In this document: positions 27,133 through 35,843 of the stretch, one piece after another
Position numbering within the stretch: position 1 is the first letter of the stretch
How the letters are laid out: each line of letters begins with the position of its first letter
DNA from: Ga0077555 sp963761475
GTDB lineage: Bacteria; Pseudomonadota; Alphaproteobacteria; Rhizobiales; Hyphomicrobiaceae
Assembly: GCA_963761475.1 (NCBI GenBank)
Contig: CAVXGT010000017.1
Span: 186,001-250,000 of the forward strand
Reading direction: 5' to 3'
DNA: 64,000 nt
Notes under the pieces: generated by a model
What the model was told of the DNA's origin: nothing
What the model saw: the letters and a program-made list of their open reading frames with translations, nothing else
The model's database searches: none
Made by a program: the position numbers and the translations under genes

Positions 27133-28095
27133 ATGGACGTGCTGGTTGAAGCCCACCGCCTGCGAAAGACATTCGGATCGATCACTGCGGTCGACGAAAT
27201 TTCTCTGAAGGTGGCAAAGGGTGAAGTTTTGGGCTTCCTTGGGCCCAATGGCGCCGGCAAGTCGACGACCATGAAAATGCTGGCCGGATTTCTCGATCCC
27301 GACAGTGGATGGGCCCGCATTTGTGGCAAGTCGGTGGCCGATCAGCCTAAGGAGGCCAAGGCCACCATCGGTTATCTGCCGGAAGGCGCCCCTGCCTACG
27401 GCGACATGGCTGTCGGGACTTTCCTGAAGTTCATTGCCGAGATCCGTGGCTTTAAAGGTGGCGACTTGCGCGACCGGATAGCAGCATCGATCGCACGCAC
27501 AGGCCTCCACGAAGTCGTCGATCAACGCATCGAGACATTGTCGAAGGGCTTCAAGCGGCGCGTCGGACTGGCCCAAGCCATTCTCCACGAGCCTGCGGTG
27601 CTGATCATGGATGAGCCCACCGACGGTCTCGATCCCAATCAGAAGCATCATGTGCGCTCGCTGATCGCCGACATGGCGAAGGACAAGGCGATCATCGTTT
27701 CGACCCATATCCTCGAAGAAGTCGAGGCGGTCTGCACGCGCGCCGTTGTCATTGATCGGGGACGCATAGTTGCCGATGGCACAGCCGAAGAGCTGCAGCG
27801 GCGCATGCCCTACCACAATGCCGTCTCGCTCGAACTTGATGCGGCACAAGCTGAAGCGGCCATTGCAGCGCTCTCCGCCCTACCGATGGTTGTGAAAGTC
27901 GAGCGCAAGCAGTCCGTCAATGGTCATGCGCATCTAGTGGCGTTCTCGAAGAACAACGCACCGATCGCAACCGAGGTGGCCGCGGCGCTCGGACGCCATT
28001 CACTGGCCGTCGCCGAGATGCACGTCGAGAGAGGCCGCCTCGACGAAGTGTTTCGTCAAATCACAACACACGAGGCCACAAGCCCCAATGCGTAA
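27133..28095 (+). CDS. ABC transporter ATP-binding protein, GldA-like
   Basis: A 320-residue ABC ATPase: Walker A GPNGAGKST near residue 37, a signature motif in the degenerate form LSKGFKRRVGLAQAILHEP, Walker B AVLIMDEPTDGLDP and the switch His in IIVSTHILEE. The C-terminal domain (about 230-320) is of the ABC-2 exporter type. It overlaps the permease gene by 8 bases. With the next three genes it forms a Gld-like export module. The cargo is unknown; in Flavobacteria GldAFG supports gliding, but alphaproteobacterial homologues have no such role assigned. Confidence 0.92.
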   Translation: MDVLVEAHRLRKTFGSITAVDEISLKVAKGEVLGFLGPNGAGKSTTMKMLAGFLDPDSGWARICGKSVADQPKEAKATIGYLPEGAPAYGDMAVGTFLKFIAEIRGFKGGDLRDRIAASIARTGLHEVVDQRIETLSKGFKRRVGLAQAILHEPAVLIMDEPTDGLDPNQKHHVRSLIADMAKDKAIIVSTHILEEVEAVCTRAVVIDRGRIVADGTAEELQRRMPYHNAVSLELDAAQAEAAIAALSALPMVVKVERKQSVNGHAHLVAFSKNNAPIATEVAAALGRHSLAVAEMHVERGRLDEVFRQITTHEATSPNA

Positions 28096-28822
28096 CATCT
28101 GGATCATCACAAAGCGCGAACTTGCGGCTTACTTTGGCACCCAGCTTGCCTATGTCTTCGCCGTGATCTTTGTTGCCCTTACAGGTGCATTTGCCTTTTT
28201 CGTCGGCAACTTTTTCGAGCGTGGCCAGGCCGATCTCGTTTCGTTTTTCCAGTATCACCCTTGGCTCTACTTGTTGCTCGTCCCTGCAGTCGCCATGCGG
28301 CTGTGGGCCGAAGAGCGCAAGTCTGGCACCATCGAACTCTTGATGACACTGCCGGTCAGTACGTCGGAAGCCATCATCGGCAAGTTCCTGGCAGCCTGGC
28401 TGTTCGTCGGCTTTGCCTTGGTGCTCACGTTCCCCATGTGGATCACCGTCAATTATCTGGGCGCGCCGGATAACGGCGTGATCGCAACTAGTTATGTCGG
28501 AAGTTTCCTCATGGCCGGAGCGTTTCTGGCAATCGGCTCATGCATTTCCGCACTGACCAAGAACCAAGTTATCGCGTTCATCGTTTCCGCGACGCTGTGC
28601 TTCCTGCTGGTCATGAGTGGCACGGAACTCGTGCTGAACTTCTTTCGAGGCTGGGCGCCCCAGGTTCTGATCGATGCGATCTCAAGCATGAGCTTCCTGA
28701 CGCACTTCGACCAGATACTGCGGGGTGTCCTGCCCATGGCAACGCTCTTCTTCTATCTGTCTCTTATCGCCTTCTTCCTGTTCGCCAACGCGATCGTCAT
28801 CGAGCAGCGCAAGGCCGCCTGA
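28088..28822 (+). CDS. ABC-2 type permease, GldF-like
   Basis: A 244-residue inner-membrane permease with about six hydrophobic spans (for example LAYVFAVIFVALTGAFAFF near residue 20 and LLLVPAVAMRLWAEERKSG near 62). The cytoplasmic EERKSGTIELLMTLPV motif is typical of ABC-2 permeases that partner GldA-like ATPases. The start overlaps the ATPase gene, so translation is coupled. It ends 16 bases before the GldG-like gene. Confidence 0.92.
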   Translation: MRNIWIITKRELAAYFGTQLAYVFAVIFVALTGAFAFFVGNFFERGQADLVSFFQYHPWLYLLLVPAVAMRLWAEERKSGTIELLMTLPVSTSEAIIGKFLAAWLFVGFALVLTFPMWITVNYLGAPDNGVIATSYVGSFLMAGAFLAIGSCISALTKNQVIAFIVSATLCFLLVMSGTELVLNFFRGWAPQVLIDAISSMSFLTHFDQILRGVLPMATLFFYLSLIAFFLFANAIVIEQRKAA

Positions 28823-28838
28823 GGAGACCTTAGACCTC

Positions 28839-31061
28839 ATGTCCGAAAACACCACCAACACCGTCAAATCAGCGGGGCCGCGCGCGGGCAGTATTGCGGG
28901 CAAGGCCACCAACTGGGCGCAACGCTTCTCTGGATGGCTCTTGCTGGCCCCGGGCGAGGCGGTGCATTGGGCCCAGAACCTCAATCGCTCCACGTTGGCT
29001 TGGGGGGGCCTGGCGCTGGCGGCACTGCTGTTCCTTTCGCTCAATCTCAGCGCCTCGTTGCTCCTGCGCAACGTCAGGGCCGATATGACCCAGGATCGGC
29101 TCTACACCATCTCCGACAGCACTAAGCGGATGCTGTCGAAGGTCCAGGAGCCGATCAATGTCCGGGTGTACTATTCTCAGCGCCTGGGTGAAGTCTCGGC
29201 TGTGTTCAGTCGTCTGTTTCAGAGATTGAAGGGGCTGCTCGAGCAATACGACGATCTGTCTGGCGGCAAGGTCCGCGTTACCTTCCTCGACCCCGAACCG
29301 TTTTCTGATGCCGAGGACAGAGCCTCGGCAGCGGGTCTGAGGGGCCAGCGCATCAATCAGGATGGCGAGACGGCCTATTTCGGTCTGGTGGCTTCCAATA
29401 CCACCGACAATGATGCGGTTGTTCCTTTCTTTACACCGGATCGTGAGCGGTTCCTCGAATACGACCTGACCAAATTGATCGCTGGACTTGCAAATCCAAA
29501 GAAGAAGGTCGTCGGACTGCTTGCGGGCATCACCATCGACGGCAGCCCCAATCCCATGAATCCGCGCGCCCAGCCCCCGCCCGCGTGGATGATTGTCGAG
29601 CAAATCAAGGAATTCTTCGAGATCCGTCAGGTCGATCCGACGGTGACGGAGATTCCGAAGGACATCGATGTCCTGATGGTCGTCCAACCGACCATTTTGA
29701 CGGCAGATACGGCCTATGCCATCGACCAGTTCGCATTGGGGGGAGGGCGTGTGCTCGCCTTCATTGATCCCGTGGCCGAGTCGGTACCGCCTGGTCCAGG
29801 AAGCATGGCATCGCTGCCCGTCAGCTCCGATTTTCGCAAAATCCTGTCGGCCTGGGGGCTTGGGATGGACACCGGTAAGGTCGTGGGTGATCCGACAATG
29901 GCCCGGCGCGTTCAGTTCGGCAACAATGGCGGCCAGCCAATTGTTACGGATTACTTGGCTTGGCTCCAGATCGAACAGGCTCAACTCAATACTAAGGATC
30001 CTCTGGCTGCGAGTATTAACCGGTTGAACTTTGCGACAGCGGGCGCACTGACCAAGACCGATGGCGCAACCACAATCATCCAGCCGTTGCTGCAGACGAG
30101 CCCGCAAGGTGGCCTCTTTGGCTCCGACATGGTTCGCTTTCAGCCGAACCCCTTGGCTGTGCTCCGAAACTTCAAGCCCGGTGGCACGCCGCTGATGCTT
30201 GCTGCGCGCATCGGCGGGGAAGCCAAGACCGCATTCCCTGCGGGCCGTCCGAAACCGAAGGACGACAAGGCCAAGGCAGAGGACGAGAAGCCCGCGAAAA
30301 CAGGTGATGCCGCAGCGCCGCCGGCAGTTGCCGCTGACGGTAAAACGGTTGAAACCAAGTCGGATGCCGCAAAGTCACCCGACACAGCAGTGCCATCGAA
30401 GGCCGATGCGATAAAGCCGGCAGCAGGCACTGCAACCAATCCGCAAACTCCGGACAAATCACATCTCGCGGCTGGTCGCGTGAATGTCGTCGTCGTGGCC
30501 GATACTGACATGCTGAACGACAACTTCTGGGTGGAAGTCCGCGACTTTGTCGGCCAGCGCGTGGCGGTGCCAGTTGCCGACAATGCCGGCTTCGTCGTGA
30601 ATGCGCTGGAGAATCTGTCGGGTGGTGAAGCGCTTGCCGACCTCAGAGGCCGCGGTATTGTCGAGCGCCCATTTGATCGAGTAACGAAGATCCGCCGGAA
30701 CGCCGAACTGCGCTTCCGCCAGAAAGAGGAAGCACTCAACGCCAAGCTCAAGGACCTGCAGAGCAAGCTTGCAAAGGTTGAAACCAAGGGCGGCGAGGGT
30801 GGTGGTCCTGTCACAGTGATGCTGAGCGACAGTGAGAAGCAAGCTATCGAGAAGTTCCGAGGCGAGATGATTTCTGTCCGTCGCGACCTCAGGGACGTCA
30901 AATCGGCACTTCGCAAGGATATCGATCGATTAGACGGCTGGCTAAAGTTCTTCAACATCGCCGCAATACCGCTATTGATCGGCGTTGCTGGAGTTGGTTT
31001 CGGCCTCTCCCAGCGCCGCCGCAACCAAGCCGGCTCCGGCGGTAAGGAGCACCGCTCATGA
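28839..31061 (+). CDS. GldG-family ABC-transporter auxiliary protein
   Basis: A 740-residue protein anchored by an N-terminal span (about residues 50-70, GGLALAALLFLSLNLSASL). A large periplasmic ABC_transp_aux domain follows with DRLYTISDSTKRMLSKVQEP, VYYSQRLGEVS and PKKKVVGLLAG. A second span lies near the C-terminus (IAAIPLLIGVAGVGFGL). Between about 470 and 545 is a low-complexity Lys/Ala/Pro/Asp insert, and before the last span a charged coiled-coil region. It is the substrate- or structure-facing component of the Gld-like module. Its stop overlaps the DUF4340 gene by four bases. Confidence 0.9.
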   Translation: MSENTTNTVKSAGPRAGSIAGKATNWAQRFSGWLLLAPGEAVHWAQNLNRSTLAWGGLALAALLFLSLNLSASLLLRNVRADMTQDRLYTISDSTKRMLSKVQEPINVRVYYSQRLGEVSAVFSRLFQRLKGLLEQYDDLSGGKVRVTFLDPEPFSDAEDRASAAGLRGQRINQDGETAYFGLVASNTTDNDAVVPFFTPDRERFLEYDLTKLIAGLANPKKKVVGLLAGITIDGSPNPMNPRAQPPPAWMIVEQIKEFFEIRQVDPTVTEIPKDIDVLMVVQPTILTADTAYAIDQFALGGGRVLAFIDPVAESVPPGPGSMASLPVSSDFRKILSAWGLGMDTGKVVGDPTMARRVQFGNNGGQPIVTDYLAWLQIEQAQLNTKDPLAASINRLNFATAGALTKTDGATTIIQPLLQTSPQGGLFGSDMVRFQPNPLAVLRNFKPGGTPLMLAARIGGEAKTAFPAGRPKPKDDKAKAEDEKPAKTGDAAAPPAVAADGKTVETKSDAAKSPDTAVPSKADAIKPAAGTATNPQTPDKSHLAAGRVNVVVVADTDMLNDNFWVEVRDFVGQRVAVPVADNAGFVVNALENLSGGEALADLRGRGIVERPFDRVTKIRRNAELRFRQKEEALNAKLKDLQSKLAKVETKGGEGGGPVTVMLSDSEKQAIEKFRGEMISVRRDLRDVKSALRKDIDRLDGWLKFFNIAAIPLLIGVAGVGFGLSQRRRNQAGSGGKEHRS

Positions 31062-32158
31062 TCAAGCCACAGCACTTCATTGCCCTCGCAGCGGCCACGT
31101 TGACTTCGGTACTCCTCGCGTTGGGAATCTACTCCAGTGCCAACCACTGGTCCGCCGGTCACATCGAAGGTGAGCCACTGCTGCCGGGATTAGCCAGCCG
31201 ATTGAGCGACGTAAAAGCGCTTGAGATAACCCAGGCGGGTAAAAAGCTCACTGTCGCCAAGACTGCGACCGGATGGACGGCAAGCGAAAAGGGCGGTTAC
31301 CCGGTCAGACCCGAGGCTGTGCGCACGCTGTTGATAGCAATGAGTGAAGCTCAGCTGATCGAGGCCAAGACGGCGACGAAAAGCAAGCTGTCTCTCCTGG
31401 AACTAGAGGCGCCGACGGAGAAGGATGCCAAGTCGCGCGGTGTCCGTCTGCTTGATGCATCCGGCAAACCGATCGCAGATGTCGTCTTCGGCAAGACGCG
31501 GTGGGATGCCTTCGGATCAGGTCGCGGTGGCATCTATGCGCGACGCGCCAATGACTCGCAGAGTTGGCTCGCGACCGGCGATCCCAAGATCACCTCCGAC
31601 GTGACCGATTGGGTGGATACGAAAGTGTTCACAACCGACAAAGCCAAGGTGGAGAGGTTGACGGTTCAGCATCAGGGTGAAGAGCCGCTTGTCATCGAGA
31701 AGGGGCCGCCGCCCGAGGCAGCCAAGGCACCCGCGGAGGCAGCCAAGGACGGCAAGCCCGTGCCGCCATCTCCGCAGACGCCTGCCAATGAAGCCAAGTA
31801 TCATCTAGTTGGCATGCCGCCCGGCAAGAAGTTCAAAAAGGACGTCAAGATCGATGACTTCGTCGACGCTGTCGCCATGCTCGAACTCGAGGACGTGCGC
31901 AAGCTTGCTGCTCCCCCGACCGGTGCCGATGTCACGGTCCTGAAGTTGGAGCAGGCCGGCGGCGCAACGGTGACGCTCCATGTGCGCAAGGATGGCGACG
32001 CGCGCTGGATTTCGCTCGAGGCAACTGGGGCCGACGGTGACGCCAAGAAAGCCGCTGACGCCCTGAATGCAAAGACGAAAGGTTGGGAGTTCAGGATTAC
32101 TACTTGGCGTGGCGAGCAGATGTCGAAGCGCCGCGCCGACCTCTTCGAGACGAGCTAA
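31058..32158 (+). CDS. DUF4340 domain protein, partner of the Gld-like ABC module
   Basis: A 366-residue protein with an N-terminal span (FIALAAATLTSVLLALGIY) and a large extracytoplasmic DUF4340 region: LASRLSDVKALEITQAGKKL, then VFGKTRWDAFGSGRGGIYARR, and later DDFVDAVAMLELEDVRKLA. A Pro/Ala/Lys-rich linker occupies about 215-245. DUF4340 proteins almost always follow GldG-like genes and are presumed accessory to the same transporter. Function otherwise unknown. Confidence 0.9.
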   Translation: MIKPQHFIALAAATLTSVLLALGIYSSANHWSAGHIEGEPLLPGLASRLSDVKALEITQAGKKLTVAKTATGWTASEKGGYPVRPEAVRTLLIAMSEAQLIEAKTATKSKLSLLELEAPTEKDAKSRGVRLLDASGKPIADVVFGKTRWDAFGSGRGGIYARRANDSQSWLATGDPKITSDVTDWVDTKVFTTDKAKVERLTVQHQGEEPLVIEKGPPPEAAKAPAEAAKDGKPVPPSPQTPANEAKYHLVGMPPGKKFKKDVKIDDFVDAVAMLELEDVRKLAAPPTGADVTVLKLEQAGGATVTLHVRKDGDARWISLEATGADGDAKKAADALNAKTKGWEFRITTWRGEQMSKRRADLFETS

Positions 32159-32164
32159 ACTTGA

Positions 32165-32602
32165 ATGGCACCGCCACATCTGCCGGTGGGGCTGGTGCCC
32201 GAGTTGATCGTCAGCGACCTAGAGGCAAGTCTTGGATTTTATTGCGGCGTGCTGGCCTTCAAAATTCGGTATGCACGACCGCAAGAGCGGTTTGCCTACC
32301 TTGAGCGCGGTCGCGCTGAACTCATGCTCGAGCAACCGCAGTCAATGGATAAACTCTGGCCGCGGGCTGCACTGACCCATCCCTACGGACGTGGGCTTAA
32401 CCTCGAAGTCCGCGTGGAAAATGTCGACGAACTCCATGCCGCCGTGCTGGCTGCAGGCATTACGTTGTTCTTGCCTTTGGAGGAGCGTTGGTATGCGCGT
32501 GCAATAGATGAGGTGGGCGTTCGTCAGTTTGCCGTCCAGGATCCTGACGGCTATCTGATCCGATTGTCGCAAACTCTGGCTTCACGTCCGCTCATCACTT
32601 GA
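32165..32602 (+). CDS. VOC family (bleomycin-resistance-like) protein
   Basis: A 145-residue glyoxalase/bleomycin-resistance fold: PELIVSDLEASLGFYCGVLAF with the usual FY-x-x-x-L start of module 1, YLERGRAELMLEQPQ, then EVRVENVDELHAAVLAAGI and a final FAVQDPDGYLIRLSQ. It lies six bases after the DUF4340 stop, so it is probably read through from the ABC operon, although a functional link is not evident. The ribosome site is weak. It could be a small antibiotic-binding protein or a dioxygenase. Confidence 0.85.
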   Translation: MAPPHLPVGLVPELIVSDLEASLGFYCGVLAFKIRYARPQERFAYLERGRAELMLEQPQSMDKLWPRAALTHPYGRGLNLEVRVENVDELHAAVLAAGITLFLPLEERWYARAIDEVGVRQFAVQDPDGYLIRLSQTLASRPLIT

Positions 32603-32741
32603 CCAAAAGAACGCGGCGGTGATCGAGTGGCAGTTCCGGTTCGGCCAGACCTTGCTACGGTCCAGGACAGGTCGAAACCGCGGTGGTGCTGCCCATAGCG
32701 GTCAATGGTACTTGGCAGGTCGAGAGTGAGGTCCACAAGCA

Positions 32742-33203
32742 ATGGCTGATGAAGCCACAGAAGTGTTTTTCTACCACCTCGAACGTCACCCCCTGGAGCG
32801 CGTTTTGCCAGGACTCCTCGAGCGCACACTAGAGCGTGGTTGGCGTGCCGTCGTTCAGGTTGGTAGCTCCGAGCGCCTGGCAGCTATCGATAACCACCTT
32901 TGGATCTATCGCGACGAGAGTTTCCTGCCACATGGCACTGCCAAGGATGGCCCCCCTGCCTTGCAGCCGATCGTCCTGACGCTCGAGGAGCACAATCCGA
33001 ACGGCGCCGGCGTACGTTTCCTCGTCGACGGCGCGACACTGCAGAGTTTTGTCGGCTACCTGCGCGTAGTCGTGATATTCGATGGCGCCGATCGGGCAGC
33101 TTTAGAGGGCGCGCGACGGCTTTGGACGTCCGCTCGTGGCCAAGGCTGCGCAGCCACCTATTGGCAGCAGACCGAGGCCGGCCGCTGGGAAAAGCGGGCT
33201 TGA
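32742..33203 (+). CDS. holC: DNA polymerase III chi subunit
   Basis: A 153-residue chi subunit: VFFYHLERHPLERVLPGLLERTLERG at the N-terminus (split by the family FYHL motif), RLAAIDNHLWIYRDESFLPHGT in the middle and ADRAALEGARRLWTSARGQG at the end. Chi links the clamp loader to single-strand-binding protein. The usual neighbour in alphaproteobacteria is a leucyl aminopeptidase gene; here it follows a VOC gene instead. The stop is about 28 bases before the convergent Rieske gene end. Confidence 0.92.
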   Translation: MADEATEVFFYHLERHPLERVLPGLLERTLERGWRAVVQVGSSERLAAIDNHLWIYRDESFLPHGTAKDGPPALQPIVLTLEEHNPNGAGVRFLVDGATLQSFVGYLRVVVIFDGADRAALEGARRLWTSARGQGCAATYWQQTEAGRWEKRA

Positions 33204-33231
33204 GCAAGCACCGACGTGCGGTGGCGTCAAC

Positions 33232-34539
33232 TCAGGCCCGTACCGCGAGATCCAACTCTCTACGATAGACCTGATCCAGGTGCCCCTGATCTCGGGTGGT
33301 TAGATACCCGCTGCGCGCACCACGGTAGACGCCGGCATCTGTGGCGCCAGGCGGCATCGTTCCCTTCTCGCGCAATGCCCGCACAGCTATCAGCATGCGC
33401 CGCCGCGTCCGTGTGATCATCTGGTCCGAGGGCGCGAGGTGCTCGAAGGCGAAGTCGGTGACCGGCCCCATGCTTTCGGTGATGGCCTGGTCCTGCAGGT
33501 GAATGCCCTCAATTCCTGTGTATATGCGATTGCTCCGCTGCGCCGCCCGGTCGATACCCCAGTCATTGCTGGGATTTTCGGCCATGCGCCAGCGTCCCAG
33601 CCAGTCCGTAGTATTCGGCAACAGCACGTTGCCACGCCCTGCGCCACCGATGGGCTGGCCATTCTTCAGTAGTGGTGTAGGCATCGAATTGGCCGCCTTG
33701 GCCTTTTTCCACCAGATGAATACGAACATCGTGTGGTGGTCGTCGAGTGGGACCCAAGCCCGGGCATGCATGTGGTTGTTGAACTCGCCATTGGGGGCCT
33801 GCGTCCAGAAGGGAAAGAGGAAGTTCGCAAAGCGCCAGTAGGTCTCGCCTGGCCCCACTGACCTGAAGCCGCCATATTGTGTGCCCCACGGAGTGTCGGC
33901 CACATCGTATTCGGGCGCTCGGTTGATGATCGTATTGCGCAAGGGCTCGTCCTCCGGCACGTCGTCGATGTTGACGTGGCCGGCGTGAAGGAAGCCGAAG
34001 TGTGCCGTGTCGATCTCACCTTCGAGCGCCTGCAGGTAGTTACAGTCACGCTGCACAAATGCGACATTGATTTCGTTGTCCGGCTGATTGAGGATTTCGA
34101 AGCCGGGTAGCTCGGGTGGCTCGGCAGCTTTGCCCATGTAGACCCACACAACGCCGGCCTTTTCGCGAACTTGGAAAGCGCGTGCGCGCACTTTGTGCTT
34201 GAAGTCGTGTTGAGGCGCGGCACTTGGCATGTCTATGCATTGACCAGTCACGTCGAATTTCCAGCCATGATAGACACAGCGGATGCCCCCCTCCTCATTG
34301 CGGCCGAGAAACAGTGAGGCACAGCGATGCGGGCACTTGTGGTCCATAACGCCGACCAGCCCTTGACTGTCGCGGAACGCAATCAGCTTCTCACCCAGCA
34401 GCATCAATCGAACCGGATCACCATCGGCGGCCAACTCCGAGGATTTGAGGGCCGGGATCCAATAGTGGCGCATGAGCTCACCCATCGGTGTTCCCGGACC
34501 GCATTCCGTCAGCTCCCGTCCTTCAGCGGCGGTGGTCAT
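33232..34539 (-). CDS. Rieske aromatic-ring-hydroxylating oxygenase alpha subunit (phthalate dioxygenase-like)
   Basis: A 435-residue oxygenase. The Rieske cluster is CPHRCA plus CVYHGW (CxH and CxxH) near residues 68 and 87. The mononuclear iron site is in DTAHFGFLHAGH near residue 175 (His-x4-His). The C-terminal part resembles phthalate 4,5-dioxygenase-type single-component oxygenases. A very strong AGGAGG lies 6 bases before the ATG. No reductase or ferredoxin gene is nearby, so electrons must come from a partner encoded elsewhere. Substrate unknown. Confidence 0.92.
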   Translation of the reverse strand: MTTAAEGRELTECGPGTPMGELMRHYWIPALKSSELAADGDPVRLMLLGEKLIAFRDSQGLVGVMDHKCPHRCASLFLGRNEEGGIRCVYHGWKFDVTGQCIDMPSAAPQHDFKHKVRARAFQVREKAGVVWVYMGKAAEPPELPGFEILNQPDNEINVAFVQRDCNYLQALEGEIDTAHFGFLHAGHVNIDDVPEDEPLRNTIINRAPEYDVADTPWGTQYGGFRSVGPGETYWRFANFLFPFWTQAPNGEFNNHMHARAWVPLDDHHTMFVFIWWKKAKAANSMPTPLLKNGQPIGGAGRGNVLLPNTTDWLGRWRMAENPSNDWGIDRAAQRSNRIYTGIEGIHLQDQAITESMGPVTDFAFEHLAPSDQMITRTRRRMLIAVRALREKGTMPPGATDAGVYRGARSGYLTTRDQGHLDQVYRRELDLAVRA

Positions 34540-34676
34540 TGGATCCTCCTAAAGTCTCGGACAAACTACTGCGGCGTTCTCTGCGCCAAAGGTTAGCATA
34601 CAGGCTACTTTCGGACAGTCGCGTTCCGTGGAACAGTCGCACCGGAGTTTAACAGATAGACCAAGGGGCAGGAGCG

Positions 34677-35762
34677 ATGGCGGAGACGGGCTTGGGGCGG
34701 TTGCGCGGTCTCGTGCTTGCGGCGCTTCTGGTCGCGCTGATCGGTTGGTTTCTCTACATCGGCAAAGATGTTCTCATTCCGATTCTCTCAGCCGTCATTG
34801 CGGTTTACGTGATTAGTTCGGCGGCAGAAGCGCTTGGGCGGATCCCGATCGGCCGACCGCTTCCCCTATGGCTGCGCCGTTCGCTCGTGCTGCTCGTGTT
34901 CATCGCGGCCCTTGCCGCGCTGGCAAGCGTCGTCGTCGTGGCCACTGACCAGATGATCGCGAAGGCGCCCGCATATCAGGCCAACCTTCAGAAACTGGTC
35001 GGCCAGATCGCGAGGACGCTGGGTGTGGAGACGGATCCGGATTGGCAGACCATGCGGAATGCGCTGTTCGGCCGCTTCAGCATCGAGAGTCTCGCTGGCA
35101 ATTTGCTTGGTTCCATCGGGGGCCTCGCCGGAGTCGTGCTCCTGATCGCAGTCTACGCGGCATTTCTGATGGCCGAGCAGGGTTCGTTTTCCAGCAAACT
35201 CAGTGCGGCCCTGCGCGACCCCGAGCACACCGAGCGTGCCGAGTTGACGATCCACCGCATCAACGAGCGCATTGGCGATTACCTGGCCGTCAAGACGCTC
35301 GTCAACGTGATCCTGGCTCTGCTTTCTTTCGTCATCCTGAAGCTTTGGAGTGTCGACTTCGCGCTGTTCTGGGCGATCGTGATCGGGTTGTTGAACTACA
35401 TCCCCTATGTGGGCTCTTTGCTCGGCGTGATGTTCCCTGTTCTCGTCAGCCTCGTGCAATTCGGGTCTATACCAACCATGCTCGTTATCGCAGCGCTGTT
35501 GACGGCGGCGCAATTCATTGTCGGCAATGTCCTCGAGCCCCGCATGATCGGCCAGCGACTGAACCTCTCGCCGTTCGTCGTGCTGGCGTCGCTGTCCATA
35601 TGGTCGTCGCTGTGGGGATTGGCGGGCGCTATCCTTGCGATTCCCTTGACCTCCGTTCTGGCGGTGCTGCTGGCGGCATTCCCGGCATCACGAGCACTGG
35701 CGGTCCTTCTGGCCGACGACGTGGACGCATTTGTAGCCGAGGAACAGGCCAACGACGGTTAG
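34677..35762 (+). CDS. AI-2E family transporter (permease)
   Basis: A 361-residue polytopic membrane protein with about seven to eight spans: two at the N-terminus (VLAALLVALIGWFLYIG and VLIPILSAVIAVYVIS), a soluble segment around 90-150, and a C-terminal bundle with the family motif GLLNYIPYVGSLLGV and VLEPRMIGQRLNLSP. The family includes AI-2 exporters and Na+/H+ antiporters, so the name does not prove quorum signalling. It is divergent from the Rieske gene across 137 bases. Confidence 0.92.
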   Translation: MAETGLGRLRGLVLAALLVALIGWFLYIGKDVLIPILSAVIAVYVISSAAEALGRIPIGRPLPLWLRRSLVLLVFIAALAALASVVVVATDQMIAKAPAYQANLQKLVGQIARTLGVETDPDWQTMRNALFGRFSIESLAGNLLGSIGGLAGVVLLIAVYAAFLMAEQGSFSSKLSAALRDPEHTERAELTIHRINERIGDYLAVKTLVNVILALLSFVILKLWSVDFALFWAIVIGLLNYIPYVGSLLGVMFPVLVSLVQFGSIPTMLVIAALLTAAQFIVGNVLEPRMIGQRLNLSPFVVLASLSIWSSLWGLAGAILAIPLTSVLAVLLAAFPASRALAVLLADDVDAFVAEEQANDG

Positions 35763-35843
35763 ACCTCCAGCGGCACTTCCCGTCGGCTGTCATTCGTGGA
35801 ACACTTTGGCCAGACCTTGCATGCGATTGGCTAGGAGTTCCCA

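Noticed and set aside
28869..30107. 412-residue open frame on the minus strand
   Set aside because: It is antisense to the GldG-like gene, a codon-bias shadow in GC-rich DNA.
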